From assembly GCF_000252445.1 (NCBI RefSeq), contig NC_017790.1, positions 3,073,148 to 3,137,147 of the forward strand: a DNA stretch of 64,000 nt. Direction: 5' to 3'. Below the pieces are notes generated by a model, which was not told the DNA's origin, searched no databases, and worked only from the letters and a program-made list of their open reading frames with translations. Origin of the DNA: Deinococcus gobiensis I-0. Lineage in GTDB: Bacteria > Deinococcota > Deinococci > Deinococcales > Deinococcaceae. Numbering within the stretch: position 1 is the first letter of the stretch; every line of letters starts with the position of its first letter. Shown here piece by piece: positions 19,053 to 28,995 of this stretch. A program made the translations under genes and the position numbers.

Positions 19053-20390
19053 TCAGGCGTTCACGTGCCCCGCCCCCACCGGGGTCCGCACGCGGCGGCG
19101 CACCCCCTGGGCGTAGTCGGCCAGGTCGCCGAGCAGGTCGCCCACGCCGGTGCGCAGCAGGTACTGGCCGCCCGGCAGCGGCGTCAGGGCCAGGAAGGGC
19201 GCGCGGGTCAGGGTATCGAGGACCGTGTGCAGTTCGGCGGTGTTCACGCCGCTGCCCAGGCGCTCGGCGAGGCGGGGCACGCTGACCACGCTGTGCGCGG
19301 GCTGCTGCGCCAGGGTCAGCAGCACGAAGCTGAAGGTGCCGCGCTGCGCGAGGTGCGCGCTGACGAGTTCGGCCACGCTGGCCGCGCTCTCCAGGTCCAC
19401 GCTGCCCGCGCGCCAGTAGCCGCGCAGGTCCACCGGACTCAGCGGGGCGAGCCGGGCATGCTCGCTCAGGGCGCTCAGGGCCTCGCGGGTCAGGCGGTTG
19501 TACCCGGCGGGGCGCTGCGACTCGGCGCACAGCAGCAGGTGGTGGTCGTCGTTGCCCCCGGTCCACTCGGGCCGGCGCGCCGCGTCCTCGCTGGCAGCGA
19601 GCAGCACCGAGTACCCGTACTGCGGCCCCAGATCGGCCTTGAGGCGCATCAGGCCCGGGGCCGGGAATTCCAGGCGGTAGCCGCACAGGCGCGCGAATTC
19701 CGAGACGTGGTCCTCGTCGCTGTCGCCCAGGACGGCGGGCACGGTGGCCGGAACCTCGGGAGCCGCGACCGCCCGGGCCGCGGGCTGCGCCTGCACCACG
19801 GGCTGAGCTTGGGCAGCGACTGGCGCGGCGCGTTCCTCGCGGCGGGGGGTGGAGGCCTGCACCGCAGGGCCGGTGACGGCCGGGGTGGCGGCCGTCTGGG
19901 CCGGCGCAGAAGGGGCGGGCTGGGGCTGGGTGGTCTGGGGCGGAGCCACCTGGGTCTGGGCCGCCGGAGCCGGCTGCGGGACCGGACCGGAGGCCGCCGG
20001 GACCGCCTGCACGGTCTGGGTCCGGACCTCGCGCACATGGGGGGTACTCGACACGACCACGCGGCGCGTCTCGGGCGTGGGGGCACAGACCGTTTCCCGC
20101 TGCTGGGGCGCGGGGGCCTGGGCGTAGGGCTTGACGACCGTCTCGACCCCGTAACGGCCCGCTTCCAGGGCAGTCACGATCATCACGTCGTTCACGCCGA
20201 GGTTGTGGCGGTGGAACAGCCGTCCCAGCCCCAGCACGCGCGCCTGATCACGGTCGATCTGCACGGCGTATTCCTCGCCCCGGTCGTCGACGAAGGTCGC
20301 CGGGCCGCTTTCGGGGAACAGGGCTTCGTTGTATTTGAGCAGGCGCATGCCGCCTTCTTGCAGGCAGGACCGGGTGATGATGTAACGCAT
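19053..20390 (-). CDS. Protein of unknown function, two domains joined by a Pro/Gln/Ala-rich linker
   Basis: A 445-residue protein I do not recognise. Residues ~1-90 form a compact, strand-rich N-terminal domain ([20 protein letters not shown] start; [20 protein letters not shown]). Residues ~95-215 are a low-complexity linker rich in Pro, Gln, Ala and Thr. Residues ~220-445 are a second folded domain. It has no signal peptide, membrane segment or catalytic motif, so it is probably cytoplasmic. The start at 20390 is chosen at the conserved-looking MRYIITR; the frame stays open upstream but that part lies in the structured leader. Transcription appears to start about 130 bases upstream, with a terminator-like hairpin before the gene. 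Confidence 0.65.
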   Translation of the reverse strand: MRYIITRSCLQEGGMRLLKYNEALFPESGPATFVDDRGEEYAVQIDRDQARVLGLGRLFHRHNLGVNDVMIVTALEAGRYGVETVVKPYAQAPAPQQRETVCAPTPETRRVVVSSTPHVREVRTQTVQAVPAASGPVPQPAPAAQTQVAPPQTTQPQPAPSAPAQTAATPAVTGPAVQASTPRREERAAPVAAQAQPVVQAQPAARAVAAPEVPATVPAVLGDSDEDHVSEFARLCGYRLEFPAPGLMRLKADLGPQYGYSVLLAASEDAARRPEWTGGNDDHHLLLCAESQRPAGYNRLTREALSALSEHARLAPLSPVDLRGYWRAGSVDLESAASVAELVSAHLAQRGTFSFVLLTLAQQPAHSVVSVPRLAERLGSGVNTAELHTVLDTLTRAPFLALTPLPGGQYLLRTGVGDLLGDLADYAQGVRRRVRTPVGAGHVNA

Positions 20391-20445
20391 GGGATTCACA
20401 GCAAGGACTCCTTCGTCGCCAGATTCTCGGTAGGGCCGTTCGTTG

Positions 20446-20478
20446 AAAAGCGGTCGACCCGGACTTGCCGGGGACCGC
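20446..20478 (-). terminator. Attenuator-like hairpin in the leader of the 445-residue protein
   Basis: On the minus strand GCGGTC-CCCGG, loop CAAGT, CCGGG-(TC)-GACCGC forms an 11-bp stem with a two-base bulge, followed at once by TTTT. It sits between a promoter (20530-20558) and the coding start, so read-through must be allowed or regulated. Confidence 0.55.
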
Positions 20479-20529
20479 CGAAAAGTCATGTGAGAGCGCC
20501 GCAGAGAAAAGAAATTCTGCTTGCGTCAC

Positions 20530-20558
20530 AGTCTGCCGCGAAACTCCGTCGGGATCAA
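20530..20558 (-). promoter_or_regulatory. Promoter upstream of the 445-residue protein
   Basis: Minus strand TTGATC (20553-20558), 17-bp spacer, CAGACT (20530-20535). The predicted start near 20523 gives a leader of about 130 bases. Confidence 0.55.
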
Positions 20559-20682
20559 ATCAAAGTTGGTGAGAACGTTCTTTTTTATCCCTGTTGCTTT
20601 GTTGAAAGCCGAATTCTTTATCAAGTTCTGGGCACAGCGGATCCTGGCCGCCTTCCGGCCCGGTCCGGGGGAGCGCAGCCCC

Positions 20683-20688
20683 TATCCT
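20683..20688 (+). promoter_or_regulatory. Leaderless-type -10 box for the SnoaL-GNAT pair
   Basis: TATCCT ends 6 bp before the GTG at 20695 and rejects longer in-frame starts. Confidence 0.65.
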
Positions 20689-20694
20689 GTCGCC

Positions 20695-21102
20695 GTGACG
20701 ACCCCCACTGCCCACCTCATCACGCAGTACTACGGCGCCTTCAATGCGGGCGACAGCGCCGGGATGCTGGCCCTGCTCAGCGACGACGTGCGCCATGACA
20801 TCAACGAGGGCCAGACCCAGGTCGGCAAGGCCGCCTTCGCCGATTTTCTGGACAAGATGGACGCCCACTACCGCGAACAGGCGCGCGACCTCGTGGTCAT
20901 GGCGACGCCGGGCGGCGAGCGCGCGGCGGCCGAATTCGTGATCCACGGGGAATACCTCAGGACCGACGCCGGTCTGCCCGAAGCGGCGGGCCAGCGCTAC
21001 GTGCTGCCGGTGGGGGCCTTTTTCGAGGTCAGCGGCGGCCGGATCACCCGCGTGACGAACTACTACAACCTGGCCGACTGGACCCGGCAGGTCGGGGGCT
21101 GA
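20695..21102 (+). CDS. SnoaL-like / NTF2-fold polyketide-cyclase family protein
   Basis: A 135-residue single-domain protein of the NTF2-like superfamily. Typical features are the start HLITQYYGAFNAGDSAGMLALLSDDVRHDIN, the middle ..GKAAFADFLDKM.., and the strand pair YVLPVGAFFEVSGGRITRVTNYYNL. The group includes SnoaL cyclases, ketosteroid isomerase-like enzymes and many uncharacterised proteins; the cavity residues here do not show a specific reaction. The downstream GNAT gene starts 5 bp after its stop, so the two are translationally coupled. Confidence 0.8.
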   Translation: MTTPTAHLITQYYGAFNAGDSAGMLALLSDDVRHDINEGQTQVGKAAFADFLDKMDAHYREQARDLVVMATPGGERAAAEFVIHGEYLRTDAGLPEAAGQRYVLPVGAFFEVSGGRITRVTNYYNLADWTRQVGG

Positions 21103-21107
21103 GGCCG

Positions 21108-21719
21108 GTGGGGGCTGCCGGGCGGCTGGAGGTCGTGCCCGCGACCGGAGCGGCTCTGGCCGCCGCGCTGCCCGACCTCGCGCGGCTGCGCGCAGAGGTC
21201 TTCCGGGCCTTTCCGTACCTGTACGAGGGCGACCCCGCCTACGAGGAACGCTACCTGCACACCTACCTCGCCGCGCCCGGCGCCTTCGTGGCCCTGGCGC
21301 TCGCGGAGGGGCAGGTCGTGGGGGCCAGCACGGCGCTGCCCCTGACCGGGGAAACGCCCGAAGTGCGCCGGCCCTTCGGGCAGAGCGCCGAGTTCCGGCC
21401 CGGCGAGGTGCTGTACCTGGGCGAGAGCGTGCTGCTGCCCGAATACCGGGGCCGGGGCGCGGGCCACCGGTTCTTCGACCTGCGCGAGGCGCACGCACGC
21501 GCCCTGGGGCTGCCGGTCACGGCGTTCTGCGCCGTGCAGCGCCCGCAGGACCACCCGGCCCGCCCCGCCGACTACCGGCCGCTCGACGCCTTCTGGCGCG
21601 CGCGCGGCTACGAAGAGCGCCCCGACCTCCAGACCACGATGAGCTGGCCGGATGTGGGCGAGGCGGGCGGCGAGGAGACGCCCAAGCCGATGCGCTTCTG
21701 GGTCAGGCGGGAGGGATAG
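21108..21719 (+). CDS. GNAT-family N-acetyltransferase
   Basis: A 203-residue acetyltransferase with the acetyl-CoA-binding motif in LYLGESVLLPEYRGRGAGHRFF (~residues 102-123; R/Q-x-x-G-x-G/A as RGRGAG). It keeps the usual GNAT order of strands and helices, with the final strand near TMSW. The acceptor is unknown. It begins with GTG 5 bp after the SnoaL-like gene, preceded by GAGG, so it is the second gene of that operon. It converges on galE. Confidence 0.82.
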   Translation: MGAAGRLEVVPATGAALAAALPDLARLRAEVFRAFPYLYEGDPAYEERYLHTYLAAPGAFVALALAEGQVVGASTALPLTGETPEVRRPFGQSAEFRPGEVLYLGESVLLPEYRGRGAGHRFFDLREAHARALGLPVTAFCAVQRPQDHPARPADYRPLDAFWRARGYEERPDLQTTMSWPDVGEAGGEETPKPMRFWVRREG

Positions 21720-21745
21720 CCCCGACCTCCCCTCGCCTGCCTGCC

Positions 21746-22738
<993 letters not shown>

Positions 22739-22744
22739 GGGGTC

Positions 22745-22750
22745 AGGGTA
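22745..22750 (-). promoter_or_regulatory. Leaderless-type -10 box for galE
   Basis: TACCCT on the minus strand ends 6 bp before the ATG at 22738, inside the LacI-galE gap. Confidence 0.65.
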
Positions 22751-22773
22751 GCGCGCGGCAGGTCAGGGCCGCT

Positions 22774-23841
22774 TCAGTCTGCGCGCTCCGCCGTGCGCGC
22801 CGGTCCCGCGCTGCCGCGCACGCTCAGGCGGGTGGGCAGCGAAAGGTCGGCCGCCGCCTCGCCCGCCAGCAGGGCCAGCAGGGCGCGCCCCACCTCCTCG
22901 CCCTTGTCGGCGGTGGGCTGCCAGACGGTCGTGAGGTCCAGCGCGGCGCTGCCGGGCAGGTCGTCGTAGCCGACCACGCTCAGCTCGCCGGGCACGTTCA
23001 GGGTCAGTGCGGCGGCGGCGCGCAGGGCCCCCTGCGCCAGCACGTCGCTCATGCACAGCAGCGCCGTGATCTCGGGGTGGGCGCGCAGCAGCGCCGCCGC
23101 CTGGGCTTCGCCGCCCTCACGGGTATTCTGCTCGGTCTCGGCGAGGTACAGCTCGGCCCCCGGCGCGCCCAGCCGGTAGCCGCGCAGCCGCTCGGCAGTC
23201 GTGTGGTAGGCGAGCTGCGCCTCGCGGTCGGCATTCACCTCGCCCGAGCGGGGGTCCGGCCCGAGTTCCAGGCACAGCACCCCGATGTGCCGGTGCCCCA
23301 GCGCCTCCAGGTGGGCCGCCGCCGCCCGCGCGCCCCCTACGTCGTCGATGCCCACCCGCGCCGCGCGGGGCTGCGCCTGCTGGTCCACAAGCACCGTGGG
23401 CAGCCCGCGCTCCAGCACGGCGTCCAGCAGCTCGCTGCCCTCGGCGGCGCAGTACACCACGAAGCCGTCCACGCCCGCGCCGCGCACCGGCAGGGCGTCC
23501 TGCGCGCAGGCGAGCAGCAGCAGGTTCAGGGCGTCTTGCTGGATGACCTGCGCCAGGCTCCCCAGAAAGATGGCGGCGGCCGGATCGGCGAAGGCGTAGT
23601 CCAGAGGCGCGTCGTACACCACGCCGATCACGCCGCTGCGGCCCCGGCGCAGGCTGCGGGCCAGGGGATCGGGGCCGGCGTAGCCCAGTTCGCGCGCCAC
23701 CTGCAATACACGCTCGCGCAACTCGGGCGAAAGCTGGTCGGGACGGTTGTAGGCGTTGCTGACGGTCGCCACCGACACGCCCAGGGTGCGGGCGAGGTCG
23801 CGCAGGGTCACGCGCCCGGCCGGCGACTTGGCAGGAGACAT
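22774..23841 (-). CDS. LacI-family transcriptional regulator
   Basis: A 355-residue sugar-responsive repressor. The N-terminal helix-turn-helix is VTLRDLARTLGVSVATVSNAYNRP with the hinge helix at DPLARSLRRGRSG; the rest is a periplasmic-binding-protein-like effector domain. It is divergent from an MFS transporter and upstream of galE, so the transporter is the likely target and the ligand a sugar. An AGGAGG lies 17 bases before the ATG and is better spaced for an out-of-frame ATG at 23849 (a 13-codon open frame overlapping the regulator start), so translation initiation here is unusual. Confidence 0.9.
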   Translation of the reverse strand: MSPAKSPAGRVTLRDLARTLGVSVATVSNAYNRPDQLSPELRERVLQVARELGYAGPDPLARSLRRGRSGVIGVVYDAPLDYAFADPAAAIFLGSLAQVIQQDALNLLLLACAQDALPVRGAGVDGFVVYCAAEGSELLDAVLERGLPTVLVDQQAQPRAARVGIDDVGGARAAAAHLEALGHRHIGVLCLELGPDPRSGEVNADREAQLAYHTTAERLRGYRLGAPGAELYLAETEQNTREGGEAQAAALLRAHPEITALLCMSDVLAQGALRAAAALTLNVPGELSVVGYDDLPGSAALDLTTVWQPTADKGEEVGRALLALLAGEAAADLSLPTRLSVRGSAGPARTAERAD

Positions 23842-23871
23842 GGACGCATGTTAGCGTACCTCCTGAATATC

Positions 23872-23883
23872 TGAAACGATTAA
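23872..23883. promoter_or_regulatory. Candidate LacI-family operator
   Basis: TGAAACGATTAA is an imperfect dyad around a central CG, the usual centre of LacI-family sites (ideal TGAAACGTTTCA). It lies between the divergent regulator and transporter genes. Only the left half matches well. Confidence 0.4.
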
Positions 23884-23929
23884 GCCGGGGGAATCCTCCC
23901 CTTCCCCTCTCCTGCCGCGAGGTTCCGCC

Positions 23930-25144
23930 ATGAGTCAGCCTGCCGCCCTGTCCCCTTCTTCCGCCGCGCGCGGAGCCGAACGTGCCCGGCTGGCCGTGAG
24001 CGCCGTCTTCCTGATCAACGGCGCACTGTTCGCGACCTGGGCGGTGAATATTCCCGGTGTGCGCGACGGCCTGGAACTGTCGCAGGCGCAGATCGGCGCG
24101 GCGCTGCTGGCCTTCGGGCTGGGCAGCCTGACCACCATGCCCTTCACGGGCGGCTGGACGGCGCGCTGGGGCAGCGACCGGGTGACGGCCGTGGCGGCCG
24201 TGCTGACCATGCTGGCGCTCGCCCTGCCCTTCTTCATGCCGTCACTGCTCACGCTGGCCCTGTCGCTCGCGCTACTGGGCGCGCTGAACGGCTGCCTGGA
24301 CGTGGCGATGAACGCGCAGGGCGTGACGGTTGAGCAGCGGCTGGGCCGCCCGATCATCAGCCGCCTGCACGCCTATTTCAGCCTGGGCGGCGTGGTGGGG
24401 GCGCTGCTGGGCACGGCGCTGCTGGGGCGCGTGCCGATGCTCGCGCACGTGCTGGTCGTGGTGGCCCTGACCACCCTGACAGCGCTGCTGGTCGGCCGGG
24501 CGCTGCTGCCCGACGCGACCGGCCACGCGGCCCCCACCCCCGAGGAACAGGCCGGCAGCCCGGCGGCCACGTCTTCCGCACTGGGCACGGCCACGCTGCT
24601 GCTGGGCGGGCTGTGCGCGCTGGGGATGTTCGCGGAAGGGGCCAACTACGACTGGGCCGCGCTGTACTTCCGCGACGTGCTGGGCACGGCGAGTACCGGC
24701 TGGGTCAACAGCGGCTGGGGCTACGCGGCCTTCGTGGCGGCCATGACGCTGGGGCGCTGGTTCGGGGACCGCCTGCGCGCCCGGCTGGGCGAAGAACTCA
24801 TCGTGCGCGGCGGCTCGCTCCTGACCGCCGCCGGCCTGGGCGCCGTGCTGCTTGCGCGCGACCCGCTGCTGGCGTCGCTGGGCTTCGCCGTCTCGGGCCT
24901 GGGCCTGAGCAACGTGGTGCCGGTGATGTACGGGGTCGCCGGCCACGCGCTGGCCGGGCGCGGCATCGCACGGGTCGCCACGCTGGGCTACGCCGGCTTT
25001 CTGCTGGGACCGCCCGTCATCGGCTTCGCGGCCGACCACTGGGGCCTGCGCGCCGCGCTGCTGCTGGCCCTGATCGGCGCGGCCCTGGTCGCCGCGCTGG
25101 GAGCCCCGACCTTCGATCTGCTGCGGCGCCTGCGCCGGGCCTAG
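23930..25144 (+). CDS. Major facilitator superfamily transporter
   Basis: A 404-residue membrane protein with about twelve hydrophobic segments in two halves joined by a Pro/Glu/Ala-rich loop near residues 190-215. The loop between helices 2 and 3 contains GGWTARWGSDRVTAVA, the MFS motif A region. FMPSLLTLALSLALLGALNGCLDVAMNAQG resembles the FucP/YbjJ-like branch. Divergent transcription from a LacI-type regulator suggests a sugar or sugar-derivative substrate. A GAGG about 9 bases before the ATG may be the ribosome-binding site. Confidence 0.87.
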   Translation: MSQPAALSPSSAARGAERARLAVSAVFLINGALFATWAVNIPGVRDGLELSQAQIGAALLAFGLGSLTTMPFTGGWTARWGSDRVTAVAAVLTMLALALPFFMPSLLTLALSLALLGALNGCLDVAMNAQGVTVEQRLGRPIISRLHAYFSLGGVVGALLGTALLGRVPMLAHVLVVVALTTLTALLVGRALLPDATGHAAPTPEEQAGSPAATSSALGTATLLLGGLCALGMFAEGANYDWAALYFRDVLGTASTGWVNSGWGYAAFVAAMTLGRWFGDRLRARLGEELIVRGGSLLTAAGLGAVLLARDPLLASLGFAVSGLGLSNVVPVMYGVAGHALAGRGIARVATLGYAGFLLGPPVIGFAADHWGLRAALLLALIGAALVAALGAPTFDLLRRLRRA

Positions 25145-25294
25145 CAGCAAAAGCGGCTCCGAACTTTCCATTCGGGAAGCCGGGGCAGGGCTCTGCCCTT
25201 CAAGGTGAAGGAGAACCCTAAAGACTGTCTGGGCGAAAAGATCCCCCTTCTCGCCCGGTGCTCATTTCTTCCCGCCCGGCCTGCGCGCCGGTGC

Positions 25295-25300
25295 TATGTT
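25295..25300 (+). promoter_or_regulatory. -10 box for the secreted peptidase-like lipoprotein
   Basis: TATGTT ends 9 bp before the ATG at 25310, giving a leader of at most a few bases. Confidence 0.5.
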
Positions 25301-25309
25301 CCGGCCACC

Positions 25310-27118
25310 ATGAACCGGACCCTCGCGACCCTGCCCCTGCTGAGCGGCCTGATGCTGCTCGGCGCCTGCTCGACGACGTCCACGCCGGACCCGCTGGCGA
25401 CATACACCGGCCAGCAGCTCAACTGGACGAGCTGCGACCCCACCCTCGTTCCCTACAGACAGGTCATCAAAGCGGTCGGCTCGCGCATCGAGTGCGCCGA
25501 CGTACAGGTGCCCCTCGACTGGAACAAGCCCGACCGGGGCACCATGAGCTTTTCGATGCTGCGCGTGAAGGCCGGCGACGCGGCCGCGCGCAAGGGCGCC
25601 ATCTTCTTCAACCCCGGCGGCCCCGGCGGCGACGGCCTGCTCTTCGGGGCCATCTACGGCTACCTGTGGAACCAGGCCGACACCACCACCCCGGCGGGCA
25701 AGGCCCTCAAGGCCCTGGCCGACGGCTACGACCTCGTGGGCTTCTCGCCGCGCGGCACGGGCCAGAGCTCGCGCTACACCTGCGGCTCCAACGAGCTGGC
25801 CTCTCCCGAGCAGTATCCCTCCGAGGACCGCAGCCAGACGAACATCGACGCGATGCTGCGCAACGCCCGTCTGGTCGCCCAGAGCTGCCTGAAAAACCCC
25901 ATCACGCCATACATCAACACCGACCAGACCGCGCGCGACCTGAACCTCGCCCGCCAGCTCATGGGCGACGCGAAGCTCAACTACGTCGGCTACTCCTACG
26001 GCACCTGGCTGGGCTCGTGGTACGCCCGGCGCTTCCCCGAGTCCACCGGCCGCCTGCTGCTCGACGGCAACACGGCCTTCGCCGGCACGTTCCAGGACTC
26101 GTTCAACCTGCAACCGCTGGGCTTCGAGCGCGCCTTCCGCGAGGTCGCCCTGGCCTACGCCGCCCGGCACGACGACGTCTTCGGCCTGGGCAAGACGGCC
26201 GCCGACGTGTACGCGGTCTACAACGCCTTCCCCGGCGCGCTGAAGTTCACCCTCCAGCAGTACAGCAGCTCGAACATCATCCAGAACCTGTACTCCAACC
26301 AGAGCATTCCCAACATCTCGCTGCAACTGGTGGCCGCGCGCGGCTTCGCGGCCGTGATCAAGGCCAACCCCGAGGTCAAGGACAACGCCTCGCTGGCCGA
26401 ACTCGTGGCCAAGCAGACCTACTCCGGGGTGCCCAAGCTGAACGCCGCCGCCCAGCAAGAAGCCCTGACGATGGTCGACACCTACCTGGCGATCGTCAAC
26501 GGGCTGACCGGCCCGGTCGAGCTGAGCTACGGTAGCGCCGTGTTCAACGCCATCCTGAACAACGACACCGCCTGGGAGAAGGACCCCCAGAAGTGGGTCG
26601 AGTTCGGCAACCAGGAAGCCAAGTCGCACCCGCTGATCGGCGGGAGCTACACCGAAACCAGCGCGATCTACTGGCCGGCCCCCAGCGCGAGCCGCCCCGA
26701 CGTGCCCGCCAACCTGCCGCCCATCCTGATGCTGCAAAACGAGTACGACCCCGCGACCCCGGCCGAGGGCGCCCTGGCGGCTCTGAAGGCCTTCCCCTCG
26801 GCCAAGATGCTGTTCGTGGACGACGAGGCGCAGCACACCGCCTTCCCTTACGGCACGGACTGCGTGGACCTTCAGGTCGCCCAGTACTTCCTGAACGGGA
26901 CCATGCCGGCGCAGAAGTTCAACGTCTGCGGGGCGCTGCCGCTGCCCGGCGAGGAGCAGGTCTACCCCGTCGGCAAGACCTACGCGGGCACGGACAACCT
27001 GAGCGCACAGGGCCTGCACCGGGCGGCCCTGGGGGCCACGCCCGAGACGAAGGCGGAGCTTCAGCTCCTCAAGGACATCATCAAGCGCAACGGCCTCAAG
27101 GCCAACTCGCTGCGCTGA
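25310..27118 (+). CDS. Secreted alpha/beta-hydrolase lipoprotein (tripeptidyl-aminopeptidase-like)
   Basis: A 602-residue exported lipoprotein. The signal peptide ends in the lipobox LLGAC, so Cys20 is probably lipidated. The catalytic serine is in the nucleophile elbow GYSYGTW, with the acid in LQNEYDPATP and the histidine in DDEAQHTAF. The N-terminal fold plus a separate C-terminal TAP-like segment matches S33 tripeptidyl aminopeptidases of the Streptomyces SlpD/TAP type. It probably degrades peptides outside the membrane. It starts at the signal peptide; the frame is open further upstream without a start signal. Confidence 0.85.
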   Translation: MNRTLATLPLLSGLMLLGACSTTSTPDPLATYTGQQLNWTSCDPTLVPYRQVIKAVGSRIECADVQVPLDWNKPDRGTMSFSMLRVKAGDAAARKGAIFFNPGGPGGDGLLFGAIYGYLWNQADTTTPAGKALKALADGYDLVGFSPRGTGQSSRYTCGSNELASPEQYPSEDRSQTNIDAMLRNARLVAQSCLKNPITPYINTDQTARDLNLARQLMGDAKLNYVGYSYGTWLGSWYARRFPESTGRLLLDGNTAFAGTFQDSFNLQPLGFERAFREVALAYAARHDDVFGLGKTAADVYAVYNAFPGALKFTLQQYSSSNIIQNLYSNQSIPNISLQLVAARGFAAVIKANPEVKDNASLAELVAKQTYSGVPKLNAAAQQEALTMVDTYLAIVNGLTGPVELSYGSAVFNAILNNDTAWEKDPQKWVEFGNQEAKSHPLIGGSYTETSAIYWPAPSASRPDVPANLPPILMLQNEYDPATPAEGALAALKAFPSAKMLFVDDEAQHTAFPYGTDCVDLQVAQYFLNGTMPAQKFNVCGALPLPGEEQVYPVGKTYAGTDNLSAQGLHRAALGATPETKAELQLLKDIIKRNGLKANSLR

Positions 27119-27173
27119 GCGTCGCCGCCGCGGCGTGAGGGAGAGCCGCGCAGGGCTTCGCCCACTCGCCGGA

Positions 27174-27226
27174 CCCACGACGCCACCGGCCCCCAGGCAT
27201 GTCCCTGGGGCCGGTGGCGTCGTGGG
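27174..27226. terminator. Very long inverted repeat between convergent genes
   Basis: A nearly perfect 23-bp stem: it begins CCCACGACGCCACCGG and its complement ends CCGGTGGCGTCGTGGG, with one unpaired C and a five-base loop. It lies between the lipoprotein and SulP stop codons, so it probably ends transcription from both sides. There is no T-run. Confidence 0.65.
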
Positions 27227-27258
27227 ATGCAGGAGGGGCCCTCCCGGGCCTGGGCAGG

Positions 27259-28749
27259 TTAGTGACCGCCCGCCGGACCGCCCGCCGTCAGGCGGTCGAG
27301 CAGCGTCTCGGACGCCGCGTTCAGGCCGACGAGCTCCACCGGCAGACCGCGCGCAGCGAAACGCGAACGTACCTTGTCGAGCGCCGCGACCGCCGAGCCG
27401 TCCCACAGGTGCGCGCCGGTCAGGTCGATGACCACGCGCGTGACGGGCCGGTCGAGATCGAAGCCGTGCACGAAATCGTGCGTGCTGACGAAGAACAGCT
27501 GGCCGCTGACGTGGTAGGTGCGGGTGCCGTCCGGCGCGTCCTCGTGCGACACGCGCGAGAGCCGCGAGACCTGACGCGCGAACAGCAGGGCACTGAGCAC
27601 CACGCCCACCAGCACGCCCTTGGAGAGGTCGTGGGTGGCGACGGTGACGGCCACGGTGGAGAGCATGACGAGCGTCTCGCCGCGCGGGTACCTCGCCAGG
27701 GTACGCAGGCTGCCCCAGTCGAAGGTACCGATGCTGACCATGATCATCACGGCGACGAGCGCCGCCATCGGAATCTGCACGAGCAGGGGCTGCATGACCA
27801 GGATCAGCAGCAGCAGGAACACCCCGGCCACGAAGGTCGAGAGCCGCCCGCGCCCGCCGCTGCCCACGTTGATCATGCTCTGGCCGATCATGGCGCAGCC
27901 CGCCATGCCGCCGAACAGGCCCGTGATGACGTTGGCGATGCCCTGACCGCGCGACTCGGTGTTCTTGTCGCTGGTGGTGTCGGTGCGCTCGTCGACCAGC
28001 TGCGCCGTGAGCAGGCTTTCGAGCAGGCCGACCAGCGAAAGGGTCAGCGCGACCGGAAAGACGATGCCCAGCGTCTCCAGCGTCAGGGGCACCTGCGGCA
28101 AGCTCAGGAGCGGCAGGGCGGTGGGCAGGCGGCCCATGTCGCCCACCGTGCGAACGTCGGCGTGGGCGAAATACGCGATCAGCGAGACGACCACGATAGC
28201 GACCAGCGGGCTGGGCACCGCCCGGAACACGCGCGGCAGCAGGTAGATGATCGCCAGGGCCAGCGCCAGCAGCGCGTACATCTGCCAGCCCTCGCCCGCG
28301 AACTGCGGCAGCTGCGCCAGGAAGATGAGGATGGCGAGCGCGTTGACGAACCCCGTCATGACCGGGCGCGGCACGAACTTGAGGTAGCGCGCCAGCCCCG
28401 CCCAGCCGAAGGCGAGTTGCAGGACGCCTGTGAGGATGGTCGCCGCGAAGAGGTACTGGAGGCCGTGGTCGCGCACCAGCCCGGTCATGACCAGGGCCAT
28501 CGCGCCGGTGGCCGCGCTGATCATGGCGGGGCGGCCACCCACGAAGGCGATGACGATGGCGATGATGAACGAGGCGTAGAGGCCGACCTGCGGGTCCACC
28601 CCCGCGATGATGGAAAAGGCGATGGCCTCCGGGATCAGGGCCAGCGCGACCAGAATGCCCGACAGCACGTCGCCGCGCGGATTGCGCAGCCACTCGGCCA
28701 CATAGGCCTGGAAGGCGGAGCGGGGCGGGGAAAGGGCCGGAATGGACAT
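27259..28749 (-). CDS. SulP-family anion transporter with STAS domain
   Basis: A 496-residue membrane protein of the SLC26/SulP family (sulfate, bicarbonate or related anions). The N-terminus has [24 protein letters not shown] with the conserved residues of the first transport helix. Membrane segments run to ~residue 390 and a cytoplasmic STAS domain follows ([34 protein letters not shown]). No carbonic anhydrase or sulfate-assimilation gene is adjacent, so the anion is unknown. The start is supported by GAGGT about 8 bases before the ATG. Confidence 0.9.
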   Translation of the reverse strand: MSIPALSPPRSAFQAYVAEWLRNPRGDVLSGILVALALIPEAIAFSIIAGVDPQVGLYASFIIAIVIAFVGGRPAMISAATGAMALVMTGLVRDHGLQYLFAATILTGVLQLAFGWAGLARYLKFVPRPVMTGFVNALAILIFLAQLPQFAGEGWQMYALLALALAIIYLLPRVFRAVPSPLVAIVVVSLIAYFAHADVRTVGDMGRLPTALPLLSLPQVPLTLETLGIVFPVALTLSLVGLLESLLTAQLVDERTDTTSDKNTESRGQGIANVITGLFGGMAGCAMIGQSMINVGSGGRGRLSTFVAGVFLLLLILVMQPLLVQIPMAALVAVMIMVSIGTFDWGSLRTLARYPRGETLVMLSTVAVTVATHDLSKGVLVGVVLSALLFARQVSRLSRVSHEDAPDGTRTYHVSGQLFFVSTHDFVHGFDLDRPVTRVVIDLTGAHLWDGSAVAALDKVRSRFAARGLPVELVGLNAASETLLDRLTAGGPAGGH

Positions 28750-28983
28750 GGGGTGCACCTCGTCTGTGAAGTGCCGTGACAACCGGGGCGGGGGCAGACC
28801 GGCCCCCACAGCGGCGGCCCGTCCTTGCCCTCTCGTCTCTCGGTTATCGTCAGGGGCGTCTCTCGGCAGCCCGGGGGCTGGGGACGCCGCACCTGCGGCC
28901 CGGCGAGTATGGCGCGGCGGCGGCGGGCAGGGCAAGAGACGCAGGGCACGGTTGTCCTGGCCCCCCCGCCTGCCCGCCCCCGC

Positions 28984-28989
28984 TACCCT
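28984..28989 (+). promoter_or_regulatory. Leaderless-type -10 box for surE
   Basis: TACCCT ends 6 bp before the ATG at 28996. Confidence 0.7.
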
Positions 28990-28995
28990 CTGTCC

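Larger units (their letters stand above)
20391..20694. other. Divergent intergenic region with relatively AT-rich core
   Basis: This 304-base gap holds the promoter and attenuator-like hairpin of the minus-strand gene and the leaderless -10 of the plus-strand gene. The core (about 20505-20640) is clearly lower in GC than its surroundings. No gene is seen. Confidence 0.5.

Noticed and set aside
25262..28693. Open frame of over 1,100 codons on the minus strand
   Set aside because: It is antisense to the lipoprotein peptidase gene and out of frame within SulP; both real genes have recognised motifs in other frames.
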